Of a stretch of 58,020 bases of DNA, positions 8,773 through 16,569 are shown one piece after another. Position 1 is the stretch's first letter. Every line of letters starts with the position of its first letter. Made by a program: the position numbers and the translations under genes. The notes beneath the pieces were generated by a model that saw nothing but the letters and a program-made list of their open reading frames with translations, made no database searches and was not told the DNA's origin. Source of the DNA: CANNBR01 sp964592275 (GTDB lineage: Bacteria > Babelota > Babeliae > Babelales > CAIQNR01); the NCBI GenBank assembly GCA_964592275.1, contig CAZQDJ010000002.1, forward strand, positions 1 to 58,020. Direction: 5' to 3'.

Positions 8773-9879
8773 ATGAATAGTAAGCAATTAAAAGAGGTTT
8801 CGTTGCGTATTGGAGTTGTTACAGCATTTTTTATTTTGACCTGCGTGCTTGATGCGCATGCACGTACTTTAAAAAAAGTAGAGTCTGTATACAATCAAAA
8901 AATTGCTGTTGACCAAAAAGCACTAGCTTTGATAGCAGAAGAAGTATCGCAATTTCTTTCTCATGTTCACAAAAGTATTTATGTGCAAGTAAGCGAAGGG
9001 AAAATCTTTAAAGGAATAGTGACCATTGATGACGTTAAAGATACGATTAATTTTCTTGCTAAGCACGCAAAAGAGCATCCTAATTGGCTTAAAAGTCATT
9101 GGTTTTACAATACTTATTTTGATTTCTATCGTTTATATTCTGATGGTGAGTTTTGTCCGCTAAAAATAGGTAAGCTTCCGCGCGGTTGGATAGGTGCCCC
9201 TGATAATCATCGCATTACTAAGTATCGTATTTGTAAAATGCATGGTTCTCGTACAAAAACAAAAAAATATTTCTTTCCTTTATATTCACGTCCTTCTGAT
9301 GAAGTAGGTAAAACAAACGAACGCATTCGGAATAATCCAGAAAAGTTTATACGGTTTATGTATAAAAGAAGTGAAATTTTAGAAGGAGCATTAGAACACA
9401 AAAAGGAAGTACAACCCCTTGCGTGGGTTACCCTTGAAGGGTATAAAGAGCTGGTAATGCAGGGAAGCGCAGTTATTGATTTTGAAGATCAAACGACGCC
9501 TCAAACTTTTCAGGTAGTAGTTGAAAATGATATGGCGCGAGAAGATAAATATTGGTTTGTTGCTCCTTATGAAAAAAGAAAGCCTTCTAAAAAATATCCG
9601 ATAAAGGTTGAACCTATTCCTGGGGTTTCTTTTGCAGGAAATATTTCCGATATTGGGTTTGGTAAAGTGCTCGTAATGATTGGAAAAAATCCATTGACGC
9701 TGGAAAAAGAGATGAGGGTCGGGGTGCTGACCGATACGGGAACAGCATTTCAAGATAATTTGTGCAAGTTTGATTTGTTTACTGGATATTTTGAAGAGCA
9801 TCAGCTTTTTGATGAACATTGTAAGCAATATCCACACACTGCGGAGATGTATATTCTTATTAAGAAACGTAAAAAATAA
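8773..9879 (+). CDS. Exported protein of unknown function
   Basis: This 368-residue protein is not recognised. The N-terminus has a Lys/Arg patch followed by a hydrophobic core (residues 13-27) ending near DAHA, consistent with a Sec signal peptide. The mature part is basic and rich in aromatic residues, without repeats or membrane spans. The C-terminal third (VSFAGNISDIGFGKVLVMIG onward) alternates hydrophobic and polar residues, suggesting beta structure. An AAAGGG site lies about 7 bases before the ATG. It appears to be a single-gene unit, followed by a repeat-rich segment instead of an obvious terminator. Confidence 0.75.
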   Translation: MNSKQLKEVSLRIGVVTAFFILTCVLDAHARTLKKVESVYNQKIAVDQKALALIAEEVSQFLSHVHKSIYVQVSEGKIFKGIVTIDDVKDTINFLAKHAKEHPNWLKSHWFYNTYFDFYRLYSDGEFCPLKIGKLPRGWIGAPDNHRITKYRICKMHGSRTKTKKYFFPLYSRPSDEVGKTNERIRNNPEKFIRFMYKRSEILEGALEHKKEVQPLAWVTLEGYKELVMQGSAVIDFEDQTTPQTFQVVVENDMAREDKYWFVAPYEKRKPSKKYPIKVEPIPGVSFAGNISDIGFGKVLVMIGKNPLTLEKEMRVGVLTDTGTAFQDNLCKFDLFTGYFEEHQLFDEHCKQYPHTAEMYILIKKRKK

Positions 9880-9950
9880 GTGTGTGCGCGACATTAAAGT
9901 GGTGTTTGTTTACCTCTTTAAATCTCTAACATTCGATTATTTTGTTAGAA

Positions 9951-10056
9951 TTTATCCGAATAAATTAATGAATAAATAAAAATTCATGTCATCCCCAGAG
10001 AACGGTAGTCGCAGTCAGTGCATTTATGCACTGCTAGACGGAGTGAACGCCTGGGG
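9951..10056. repeat. Dispersed repeat, copy A
   Basis: A leader (TTAATGAATAAATAAAAATT) is followed by a 29-base block beginning TGTCATCCCCAGAG at 9987-10015 that is identical to 48405-48433. Inside is a hairpin CAGTGCAT/ATGCACTG with a tight loop (10016-10033). An outer CCCCAG/CTGGGG pair (9993-9998 with 10051-10056) closes the unit. Confidence 0.8.
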
Positions 10057-10124
10057 ACCCAGACGTAACAAGAAAAAATCCTAATTTTTAGATATGGTTT
10101 TTTTCTTTTCTTTGACACAAAACG

Positions 10125-10285
10125 TAGGTGTGCCCTCTGCGGGCAGCACCAAACAGGTTGCGCACCCAACCTGTTTGGAAACAAGGGTGCAAACCTGCGG
10201 CTTGACCGCTTACGGATGTGACCCGGAAGCGCAGCTTCTTTTTGCGCCTGCCGACTTCGCGGCACCCGCAGCTGACATCCTGATA
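10125..10285 (+). repeat. Structured inverted-repeat element, arm 1
   Basis: This arm aligns with the reverse complement of 10325-10525. Shared blocks are CAGCACCAAAC, AACCTGCGG, TTGACCGCTT, CCGGAAGC, CGACTTCGC and ATCCTGATA. It contains a hairpin CCAAACAGGTT/AACCTGTTTGG (10149-10179) and a second hairpin GAAGC/GCTTC (about 10226-10238). No protein is encoded. Confidence 0.75.
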
Positions 10286-10324
10286 AAGATTTTTTCTAAA
10301 AAATAAAAAGAGTAAAAAAAGTAC

Positions 10325-10525
10325 CGTATCAGGATATCATCGAGCATACCGTCGGAGTCCGAAGGTCACGATGTAGCCTTGGCGAAGTCGAAGGACGACG
10401 GTGTATGCAGCAGGAAGCGAATGCTTCCGGATCATATCCGTCAAAAGCGGTCAAACCGCAGGTTTGTGTTTGGATTCCAAAGGGGTGAACAAGCACCCCG
10501 TTTGGTGCTGCGCGCAGAGCGCAAT
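10325..10525 (-). repeat. Structured inverted-repeat element, arm 2
   Basis: Read on the minus strand this is a diverged copy of arm 1, about 40 bases longer. Its equivalent hairpin is CCAAAcGGGGTG/CACCCCTTTGG: the bases differ from arm 1 on both sides of the stem yet still pair. The second hairpin GGAAGC/GCTTCC is also kept. Confidence 0.75.
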
Positions 10526-10577
10526 AAATGACTATGATTCAGGAATAAATCATAAAATGAGAGGGAACGTTGTTACG

Positions 10578-11162
10578 TTAAACGTTGAAAGTAGTTTTCA
10601 CTTTCGCAATAAGCTCCTCTTTAGACATTGCCCCAACTTGTTGTTCATGAACTTTCCCTTTTTCAAAAAAGACGATCGTAGGTAAATATTGAATAGGTTC
10701 TTTTGCTAGTTCTACTTCTTGAGCTTTATTTGTTAGTTCTTGTTTGTCGCAATTCAAGCTGTAAAAAGTAACTTTTCCTTCAAATTCTTTAGCAACTTCT
10801 TCGTAATAACTTGCTAAGTGGTTACATGCGCCACACCAGTTTGTGTAAAACTTGATAACACAAGGTTCGGTACAATTTTTTATATAATCGACGCAGCAAG
10901 AGTCAGTTATCTCAAAAACAAGATCCTTATTTGTTACAGGTTTTTCACGCTTTTCTATTTTTGATTCTCTGTCGAGAGTAGTTTCTGCTTCTTGTGGTGC
11001 TATCGTGGCATGATCACAGCAGGTATCAATACCAGTTGCAGGTTGTTGCATACTGTCCATGATGGAAGGTTTATTTGATCGCATTACATAGAGTGACGCT
11101 AATGAGATGGCTGCAGCTACTACTCCGATAAGGAGCCAGGGAGTTTGTTTTTTGTGATTCAT
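10578..11162 (-). CDS. Membrane-anchored thioredoxin-like protein
   Basis: Residues 8-26 form an N-terminal membrane anchor, followed by a linker containing a Cys pair (TCCDHA, near residues 48-52) and a thioredoxin fold from about residue 80. The active site is W109-C110-G111-A112-C113, an alanine variant of WCGPC. The cis-Pro loop is present as YLPT. The domain should face the periplasm and reduce or oxidise disulfides; direction and substrate cannot be read from sequence. An AAAGGAAA site precedes the ATG. The unit appears monocistronic. Assignment to the thioredoxin fold is secure; the specific subfamily (for example a cytochrome-maturation type) is not. Confidence 0.9.
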   Translation of the reverse strand: MNHKKQTPWLLIGVVAAAISLASLYVMRSNKPSIMDSMQQPATGIDTCCDHATIAPQEAETTLDRESKIEKREKPVTNKDLVFEITDSCCVDYIKNCTEPCVIKFYTNWCGACNHLASYYEEVAKEFEGKVTFYSLNCDKQELTNKAQEVELAKEPIQYLPTIVFFEKGKVHEQQVGAMSKEELIAKVKTTFNV

Positions 11163-11633
11163 AGCAATTTCCTTTCGATTAAAAATTGCAAGGTTTAGAA
11201 AATATTCTCAAATATCCTACTTTTAGGCCACATACTTGTAAATTTTTGTTAATTGGTGAGTGAGCAAATGACTAATAAATAAAAAAAACATGAAAAAATT
11301 TTGAATAAAAAAATTGAAATTGCGACGTATGCGCACGATATGAAAAATTTTCTCATTGTAAGTTTTTTGCTGTAAACAAATAGAGAAAATGTACGATATA
11401 GCTTTTAAAAAAAGAGTTATGTTTTGAGAGAATTTTATTTGATTCTCACAGGAGAAACAGGTACAGTTATCTTCCATCTTTCTCCATGCTGTTAATTCTC
11501 ATTGAAAAAAATAAAAAATTTCAAAGCTTATTTTTTAGTTAAAAAAATAAGCAGAAAATGAGCTAAAAAATAGTTAGGTAATGATGCGTGTGATGAAAGT
11601 TATGAATAAGCTATGAGCGAAAGGAACAGGCTA
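11163..11633. promoter_or_regulatory. Long AT-rich leader region of the nrd genes
   Basis: About 470 very AT-rich bases separate the divergent thioredoxin and nrdA genes and must hold both promoters. A perfect palindrome GCTTATTTTTT/AAAAAATAAGC with a 5-base loop lies at 11526-11552, about 80 bases before the nrdA start. I saw no pair of NrdR boxes. A minus-strand open frame at 11223-11477 lacks a ribosome site and is not called. Confidence 0.45.
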
Positions 11634-14186
11634 ATGGATAAGCGAAAAGAATTTTCACTACATGTTCAATTTGGGGTTTTAGGGACTGAGGATATGACTT
11701 CTTTTTCTGATAATCAGCCTTTGTTTATGGTAAGTAAGCGAAATGGGCAAAAGGTTTCTCTTAATCAAGAAAAAATGTATCTCAGTCTCAAACGGGCGTG
11801 TCAGGGGCTTGAAGATTCTGTTTCTGTTTCACTAATCATGCAAGAGGTAGTAAAAAATCTTCATGACAATGCGACAACAAAGCAAGTTGAAGATGCGCTT
11901 GTATTGAGTGCTATCTCTTTCATAGAAAAAGATCCTGCATATAGTACTGTTGCTGCTCGTCTTTTACGTCAGAAAATAGCAAAAGAAATTTTTGGAGTTT
12001 CGATAACCGAAGAGACGTATGCGTATCATTATAAGAAATCATTTATAGAAGGCATTAAGGAACAGGTTCGTCTTGAGCTTCTTGATCCTCGCATGCTTGA
12101 ATTTGATCTTGAATTTTTGGCTGGAAAACTAGCCATTGAGCGTGATGATTATGTGGAATATCTTGGTCTTTATAATTTATACGAGCGTTATTTTTCAAAA
12201 ATTGATGATCGTTGCGTTGAGTTGCCACAAATATTTTGGATGCGCGTTGCGATGGGATTAAGCCTTCTTGAGTCAAACAAAAATCAGTATGCGGTTGAGT
12301 TTTATGAAAACATGTCAACGCTCCGTTATCTTCCAGGGACTCCGACTCTTTTACATTCTGGTGGCACTCGCCCACAATTAAGTTCTTGTTTTTTGACAAC
12401 AATTAGCGATGATTTACACCATATTTTTAAATGTATGGGGGACAATGCTCAAATGGCTCGTTGGTCAGGTGGTATTGCAAATGACTGGACTCCCTTGCGA
12501 GCAACCGGTGCATTTATTAAATCTATACGATCAGGAAGCCAGGGATCGGTTCCATTTTTAAAGATAGCTAATGACGTTAATGCAGCTATTAATCGTAGCG
12601 GTCGTCGTCGTGGAGCAACAGTTGCGTATCTTGAAACGTGGCATTTTGATATTGAAGACTTTCTTGATTTGCGTCGTAATACTGGTGATGAACGTCGTCG
12701 TACTCATGATATGAATACGGCACATTGGATTCCCGATTTGTTTATGAAGCGAGTTGTAGACGAAAAAGACTGGACACTTTTTTCTCCTGATGAAACTCCT
12801 GATTTGCATGATTTGTATGGTAAGGCATTTGAAAAACGCTATGAAGAATACGAAGAGCTTGCTCGTCAGGGAAGTATAAAGTTAACAAAGACCATGCCAG
12901 CGGTTGAGCTGTGGCGAAAAATGCTTACTCGTTTATTTGAAACGGGACATCCATGGATTACTTTCAAAGATGCATGCAATGTTCGTTCACCTCAGGATCA
13001 CGTTGGAGTTGTGCATAGTTCGAATTTATGTACAGAAATTACATTGAATACATCAAAAGAAGAAACAGCAGTGTGTAACTTAGGTTCTGTAAACTTAGGA
13101 AAACATGTTTCTGGTGATGGGGTTGTTGATTACGTTGAGCTTGAAAAAACTATTAGAACTGCTATGCGCATGCTCGACAATGTAATCGATATTAACTTTT
13201 ATCCTGTTGTAGAAGGCGCAACTTCAAATAAGCGCCATAGGCCTGTTGGGTTAGGGGTTATGGGTTTCCAGGATATGCTTTTTAAGATGAACATCAGTTT
13301 TGCATCACAAGAAGCATTGGATATTGCTGATAAAATGGGTGAATTTGTTTCTTACTATGCAATTCTTGCTTCATCTGAACTGGCAAAAGAACGAGGAGCC
13401 TATTCAACGTTCAAAGGTTCAAAGTGGGATAGAAATTTGTTCCCTGTTGATACGATTGATCTCTTGGAACAAGAGCGAGGTATTAACATTCCTCTTTCTC
13501 GTACGGGGTGCTTGGATTGGTCTCCGGTTCGTGAGCATGTCAAAAAATATGGTCTACGTAATTCAAACACTATGGCAATTGCGCCAACAGCAACTATTTC
13601 AAACATTTCTGCCTGCTATCCTTGCATCGAGCCTATCTATAAAAACTTATACGTTAAGGCAAATATGGGAGGCGAATTTACCGTTATCAATAGATACTTG
13701 GTTGAAGATTTGAAAAAACTTGGTCTGTGGAATCATGATATGGTTGATTTGATCAAGTATTACGATGGAAGTATTCAGAAGATTGAAAGCATTCCTCAAG
13801 TCTTGCGTGATAAATATCTTGAAGCATTTGAAATTGATGCATTGTGGTTATTGGAACTTTCTGCTGCGCGTGGTAAATGGATTGATCAAAGTCAATCGCA
13901 TAATGTGTTCTTGAATTCTGTATCAGGGAAAGTACTTGATATGGTGTATAAGCGAGCTTGGCAATTAGGTTTAAAGTGTACCTATTACCTTCGTACTTTG
14001 GGTGCAAGTCAGATTGAAAAATCAACGCTTGATGCGAAAAAGTTTGGATTTACTCAAAAACGTTCTTATGGTGCTGATACTGCTTCTTCTGTTCAATCGG
14101 TAACGTATGCTCCTGCTCAAGCGCTTTCATCTGAAGAAATAAAAGCATGCAGTTTAGAAAATACTGATTGTGAAGCCTGTCAGTAG
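11634..14186 (+). CDS. nrdA: Class I ribonucleoside-diphosphate reductase, alpha subunit
   Basis: This subunit reduces ribonucleoside diphosphates to deoxy forms together with the NrdB radical subunit. An ATP-cone allosteric domain occupies roughly residues 25-118. The redox Cys pair is C252 (in SSCF) and C481 (in AVCNLGSVNL). The thiyl-radical Cys is C466, with Glu at 468, in NLCTEI. Tyr784-Tyr785 (TYYLRT) provide the radical path. The tail ends DCEACQ, the swinging Cys pair re-reduced by thioredoxin. I start at the ATG 7 bases after AAGGAA; the ATG 21 bases earlier has no site. nrdB follows after 27 bases. Confidence 0.96.
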   Translation: MDKRKEFSLHVQFGVLGTEDMTSFSDNQPLFMVSKRNGQKVSLNQEKMYLSLKRACQGLEDSVSVSLIMQEVVKNLHDNATTKQVEDALVLSAISFIEKDPAYSTVAARLLRQKIAKEIFGVSITEETYAYHYKKSFIEGIKEQVRLELLDPRMLEFDLEFLAGKLAIERDDYVEYLGLYNLYERYFSKIDDRCVELPQIFWMRVAMGLSLLESNKNQYAVEFYENMSTLRYLPGTPTLLHSGGTRPQLSSCFLTTISDDLHHIFKCMGDNAQMARWSGGIANDWTPLRATGAFIKSIRSGSQGSVPFLKIANDVNAAINRSGRRRGATVAYLETWHFDIEDFLDLRRNTGDERRRTHDMNTAHWIPDLFMKRVVDEKDWTLFSPDETPDLHDLYGKAFEKRYEEYEELARQGSIKLTKTMPAVELWRKMLTRLFETGHPWITFKDACNVRSPQDHVGVVHSSNLCTEITLNTSKEETAVCNLGSVNLGKHVSGDGVVDYVELEKTIRTAMRMLDNVIDINFYPVVEGATSNKRHRPVGLGVMGFQDMLFKMNISFASQEALDIADKMGEFVSYYAILASSELAKERGAYSTFKGSKWDRNLFPVDTIDLLEQERGINIPLSRTGCLDWSPVREHVKKYGLRNSNTMAIAPTATISNISACYPCIEPIYKNLYVKANMGGEFTVINRYLVEDLKKLGLWNHDMVDLIKYYDGSIQKIESIPQVLRDKYLEAFEIDALWLLELSAARGKWIDQSQSHNVFLNSVSGKVLDMVYKRAWQLGLKCTYYLRTLGASQIEKSTLDAKKFGFTQKRSYGADTASSVQSVTYAPAQALSSEEIKACSLENTDCEACQ

Positions 14187-14213
14187 TAAGAAGAAATCAT
14201 ACTAAGGAATAAA

Positions 14214-15224
14214 ATGACAAAAATAAATACCTCCGGGATTATTTCTAACTCAAAGACTGATCCTAATAAAATATTACCAATGCGTTATACATGGGCTCGC
14301 CAGCATTACAAAGATGGTATTGCAAATAGTTGGGCACCTGAAGAAGTGTCTATGCAAAAAGACGTAGAGCAATGGAAAGATCCAAAATTTTTGCTTGAAG
14401 ATGAACGTCGCTTGATTATGTGGAACATGGGTTTTTTCTCAACAGCAGAATCATTAACGGCGAATAACTTGGTTCTTGCGGTGTATCGTCATGTGACTAA
14501 CCCTGAGTGTCGTCAGTACCTATTACGACAAGCATTTGAAGAGGCAGTTCATACCGACACCTTTATTTACTGTTCTGATTCATTAGGGATTGATCCTGAT
14601 GAGCTTTATAACATGTATGTAACAGTTCCTTCAATTGCGGCAAAAGATAATTTTGTGATTGATTTGACCAAGTCTATTTTTGATCCACTCTTTGAAGTAA
14701 CTGATTTAGTAACCTTGAGAAAATTTTTATACGATCTGATCGGTTACTATGTGATTATGGAAGGTATTTTCTTTTATGCTGGTTTTGCAATGATGCTTGC
14801 GTTAAAACGTCAGAACAAAATGATCGGTATTGGGGAACAGTTCGAATACATTATGCGCGATGAAAGCATTCATTTAGCATTTGGTTGCGATCTTATTAAT
14901 ACTATTAAAAGAGAAAATCCAGAGGTATGGACCAAGGATTTTCAAGATGAAGTTGTCGAGCTTATTAAAAAGGCGGTTGTTCTTGAAGGAGCATATGCAA
15001 TTGATGCTTGTCCGCGAGGTCTTTTAGGAATCAGCACTCAACAGTTTGTGCATTACGTTGAATATATTGCTGACCGTCGTCTTGAAAGAATTGATCTTCC
15101 TCGTTTGTATAATCAAGAAAATCCATTTCCTTGGATGTCTCAGGCTACTGATCTAAGCAAAGAAAAAAACTTTTTTGAGTCGCGTGTTACTGAGTATCGT
15201 ACTGGTGGTTCATTGGAATGGTAA
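14214..15224 (+). CDS. nrdB: Class Ic ribonucleotide reductase, radical-generating beta subunit
   Basis: This 336-residue ferritin-fold subunit works with NrdA. Metal ligands E79, E110 and H113 are visible (TAESL and EEAVH), and a later pair lies in MRDESIH. The position normally held by the radical Tyr, four residues after H113, is F117 (TDTF). The first ligand is Glu, not the Asp of E. coli. Both traits define the Mn/Fe class Ic enzyme first described in Chlamydia trachomatis, and the surrounding sequence closely resembles that protein. An AAGGAA site precedes the ATG. A strong terminator follows the stop. Confidence 0.96.
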   Translation: MTKINTSGIISNSKTDPNKILPMRYTWARQHYKDGIANSWAPEEVSMQKDVEQWKDPKFLLEDERRLIMWNMGFFSTAESLTANNLVLAVYRHVTNPECRQYLLRQAFEEAVHTDTFIYCSDSLGIDPDELYNMYVTVPSIAAKDNFVIDLTKSIFDPLFEVTDLVTLRKFLYDLIGYYVIMEGIFFYAGFAMMLALKRQNKMIGIGEQFEYIMRDESIHLAFGCDLINTIKRENPEVWTKDFQDEVVELIKKAVVLEGAYAIDACPRGLLGISTQQFVHYVEYIADRRLERIDLPRLYNQENPFPWMSQATDLSKEKNFFESRVTEYRTGGSLEW

Positions 15225-15240
15225 TTAGTTTATAAAAATA

Positions 15241-15277
15241 AAAAAAAGAGCTGAGGTAAAAGTTGGCTCTTTTTTTT
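15241..15277 (+). terminator. Rho-independent terminator of nrdAB
   Basis: AAAAAAAGAGC pairs with GCTCTTTTTTT across a 14-base loop, 17 bases after the nrdB stop. Confidence 0.9.
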
Positions 15278-15291
15278 GAGGAGCGTATCGC

Positions 15292-15540
15292 ATGAAGAAA
15301 ATATTTATGATGTATGTAATGTTTGCAGAGATGAGCCTTAATGAATGTCTGAAAGGTAGTAGTGCAGAAATTGCATGGTCTATTGATGAAATGCAGCTTG
15401 AAGCTTTGGGGAAATCTGGTGCGATAAGGGAAATTGATTCATAACAATTAAAGCTTTCTAAAGAGGATTTAGAAAAAGCGTTGGATAGTTGGAAAAAAGC
15501 TTATGATGCAGAAAAGCAAAGGAATAAAATTGGATATTAA
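15292..15540 (+). pseudogene. Small gene interrupted by an in-frame stop
   Basis: A GAGGAG site 8 bases upstream leads into an ATG and 50 codons beginning MKKIFMMYVMFAEMS, ending at a TAA at 15442-15444. The same frame continues without a break for another 31 codons (QLKLSKEDLEKALDSWKKAY onward), which look like an amphipathic helix, to a second TAA. This looks like one 82-codon gene split by a nonsense change, though the first 50 codons could still be made. The N-terminus resembles a weak signal peptide. Function is unknown. Confidence 0.5.
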
Positions 15541-15919
15541 TAAAAATGTATGGTTAGCACTATTAGCAATTTCGGGAACAGTGGTAGCATCATCATCACA
15601 TCGATCAAATAAAGGATCGCATCCGTTGAGTAAAGCACAGGCTGGACCTGCAGTGGATATTCCTACAGATATGGAAGATGACGATGATAAACCTCTTTTG
15701 CGTCCGCCATTGATTAGAACGCTTCCTCAAATATCAGCATATGGAGACATAGAAGAGAGAACTGTTTTTTTAGCAATGGTTACAGAAATTGTGATAAGTA
15801 AGATTCCGCTTGCAGGAGGTTTTATTGTTGTTGAAGAGGAGCAAGATACACTTACGATGTTGTCAGAAAATGAAGCTCGTGAAGCAATAAAAAAAAGGCT
15901 GAAAAGGCTTTTAAGATAA
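15503..15919 (+). CDS. Exported protein of unknown function
   Basis: The protein has 138 residues if it starts at the first ATG and is not recognised. That ATG has only a loose GGAAAAAA upstream. A TTG at 15530 has AAAGGAA placed 5 bases before it, and would give an N-terminus LDINKNVWLALLAISG that looks like a compact signal peptide, so the TTG may be the true start. After the signal there is an acidic patch (MEDDDD), a hydrophobic segment around residues 91-108 and a basic C-terminus (KKRLKRLLR). It overlaps the end of the broken upstream gene in another frame. Confidence 0.6.
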   Translation: MMQKSKGIKLDINKNVWLALLAISGTVVASSSHRSNKGSHPLSKAQAGPAVDIPTDMEDDDDKPLLRPPLIRTLPQISAYGDIEERTVFLAMVTEIVISKIPLAGGFIVVEEEQDTLTMLSENEAREAIKKRLKRLLR

Positions 15920-15987
15920 GAGTTAAAAGCTTGTGGGTTGATTTTTCAGGTATGGTTATTTAAAAAAATTATTTTAGAAAGTTGGTT

Positions 15988-16521
15988 ATGAATTTAAGGG
16001 TGTGGGGGATAGTGTTGTTTGGTCTTGTTGAATGTGTTTTAGCAAGTGTTCCGAAGAAGGATTCTTTTGATAATAAAGACGTCGTGCCATTAAGACGCCG
16101 ACAAAGTACTCATTCTTCTGAGAATAAAGCAGCGTTGACTGCTTGTCAAAATAAGCTTATTTCGATGCAGCAAGAGCTTGCTGCTAAGGATAATATTATT
16201 TGGAGGCTTGTATGTGATAATAGGGATATGTGGGCAAGGTGTGATTATTTACAGAAAGCTTGTGATCAACTTGCTGTAGAGTGTTCTTTCCTTCGAGCCG
16301 TTAGAGGGCCTTCTCCTGAGGGATTAAAGAAAATATGGGAACAACCAGAATGCAAAACACAGGTGGCATGGGGAGTAAAAAAAGAAGAAGTAAGCACTGC
16401 TAGTCAGGATAGCGCATCGCAAGATGATGTACCAGCGCAATCAGAAAATTCTGAAGCTGAGTTGGAATCAGAAATATGGGATAATATTTTTGATTGGGAT
16501 TCATCACAAAGAGTAGAATGA
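15988..16521 (+). CDS. Exported coiled-coil protein of unknown function
   Basis: This 177-residue protein is not recognised. It starts with a signal peptide (hydrophobic core VWGIVLFGLVECVLA). Residues about 50-105 have heptad-like spacing and several Cys, suggesting a short coiled coil that may be disulfide-linked. The C-terminal third is acidic and Ser/Gln-rich, probably disordered. I start at the ATG; a TTG two codons earlier is possible, and the ribosome site is weak for both. It converges on the ComEC-like gene, with no clear hairpin between them. Confidence 0.65.
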   Translation: MNLRVWGIVLFGLVECVLASVPKKDSFDNKDVVPLRRRQSTHSSENKAALTACQNKLISMQQELAAKDNIIWRLVCDNRDMWARCDYLQKACDQLAVECSFLRAVRGPSPEGLKKIWEQPECKTQVAWGVKKEEVSTASQDSASQDDVPAQSENSEAELESEIWDNIFDWDSSQRVE

Positions 16522-16569
16522 CTATCTTTTTCTGGTGATCCAATTACTTAAGAGCAAGAATAATTGCTA

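Larger units (their letters stand above)
9880..10577. other. Gene-free repeat segment
   Basis: About 700 bases without a supported gene. It holds dispersed repeat copy A and then two inverted copies of a hairpin-rich element, all more GC-rich than the surroundings. Open frames inside it follow the repeat arms, lack ribosome sites and encode no recognisable protein. Confidence 0.7.

Noticed and set aside
9984..10306. Open frames on both strands inside the repeat segment (also 10401-10685)
   Set aside because: They follow the repeat arms, have no ribosome site and encode Arg/Pro/Cys-rich strings typical of hairpin repeats, not proteins.
11223..11477. Minus-strand 84-codon frame in the nrd leader
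   Set aside because: Very AT-rich, Phe/Ile/Asn-biased composition, no ribosome site; looks like chance opening.
14214..15224. NPF tripeptide in NrdB (ENPFPWMS) as a further host-mimic motif
   Set aside because: It lies inside a folded cytoplasmic enzyme and is part of the R2 C-terminal consensus, so it is not comparable with the repeated NPF of the exported protein.
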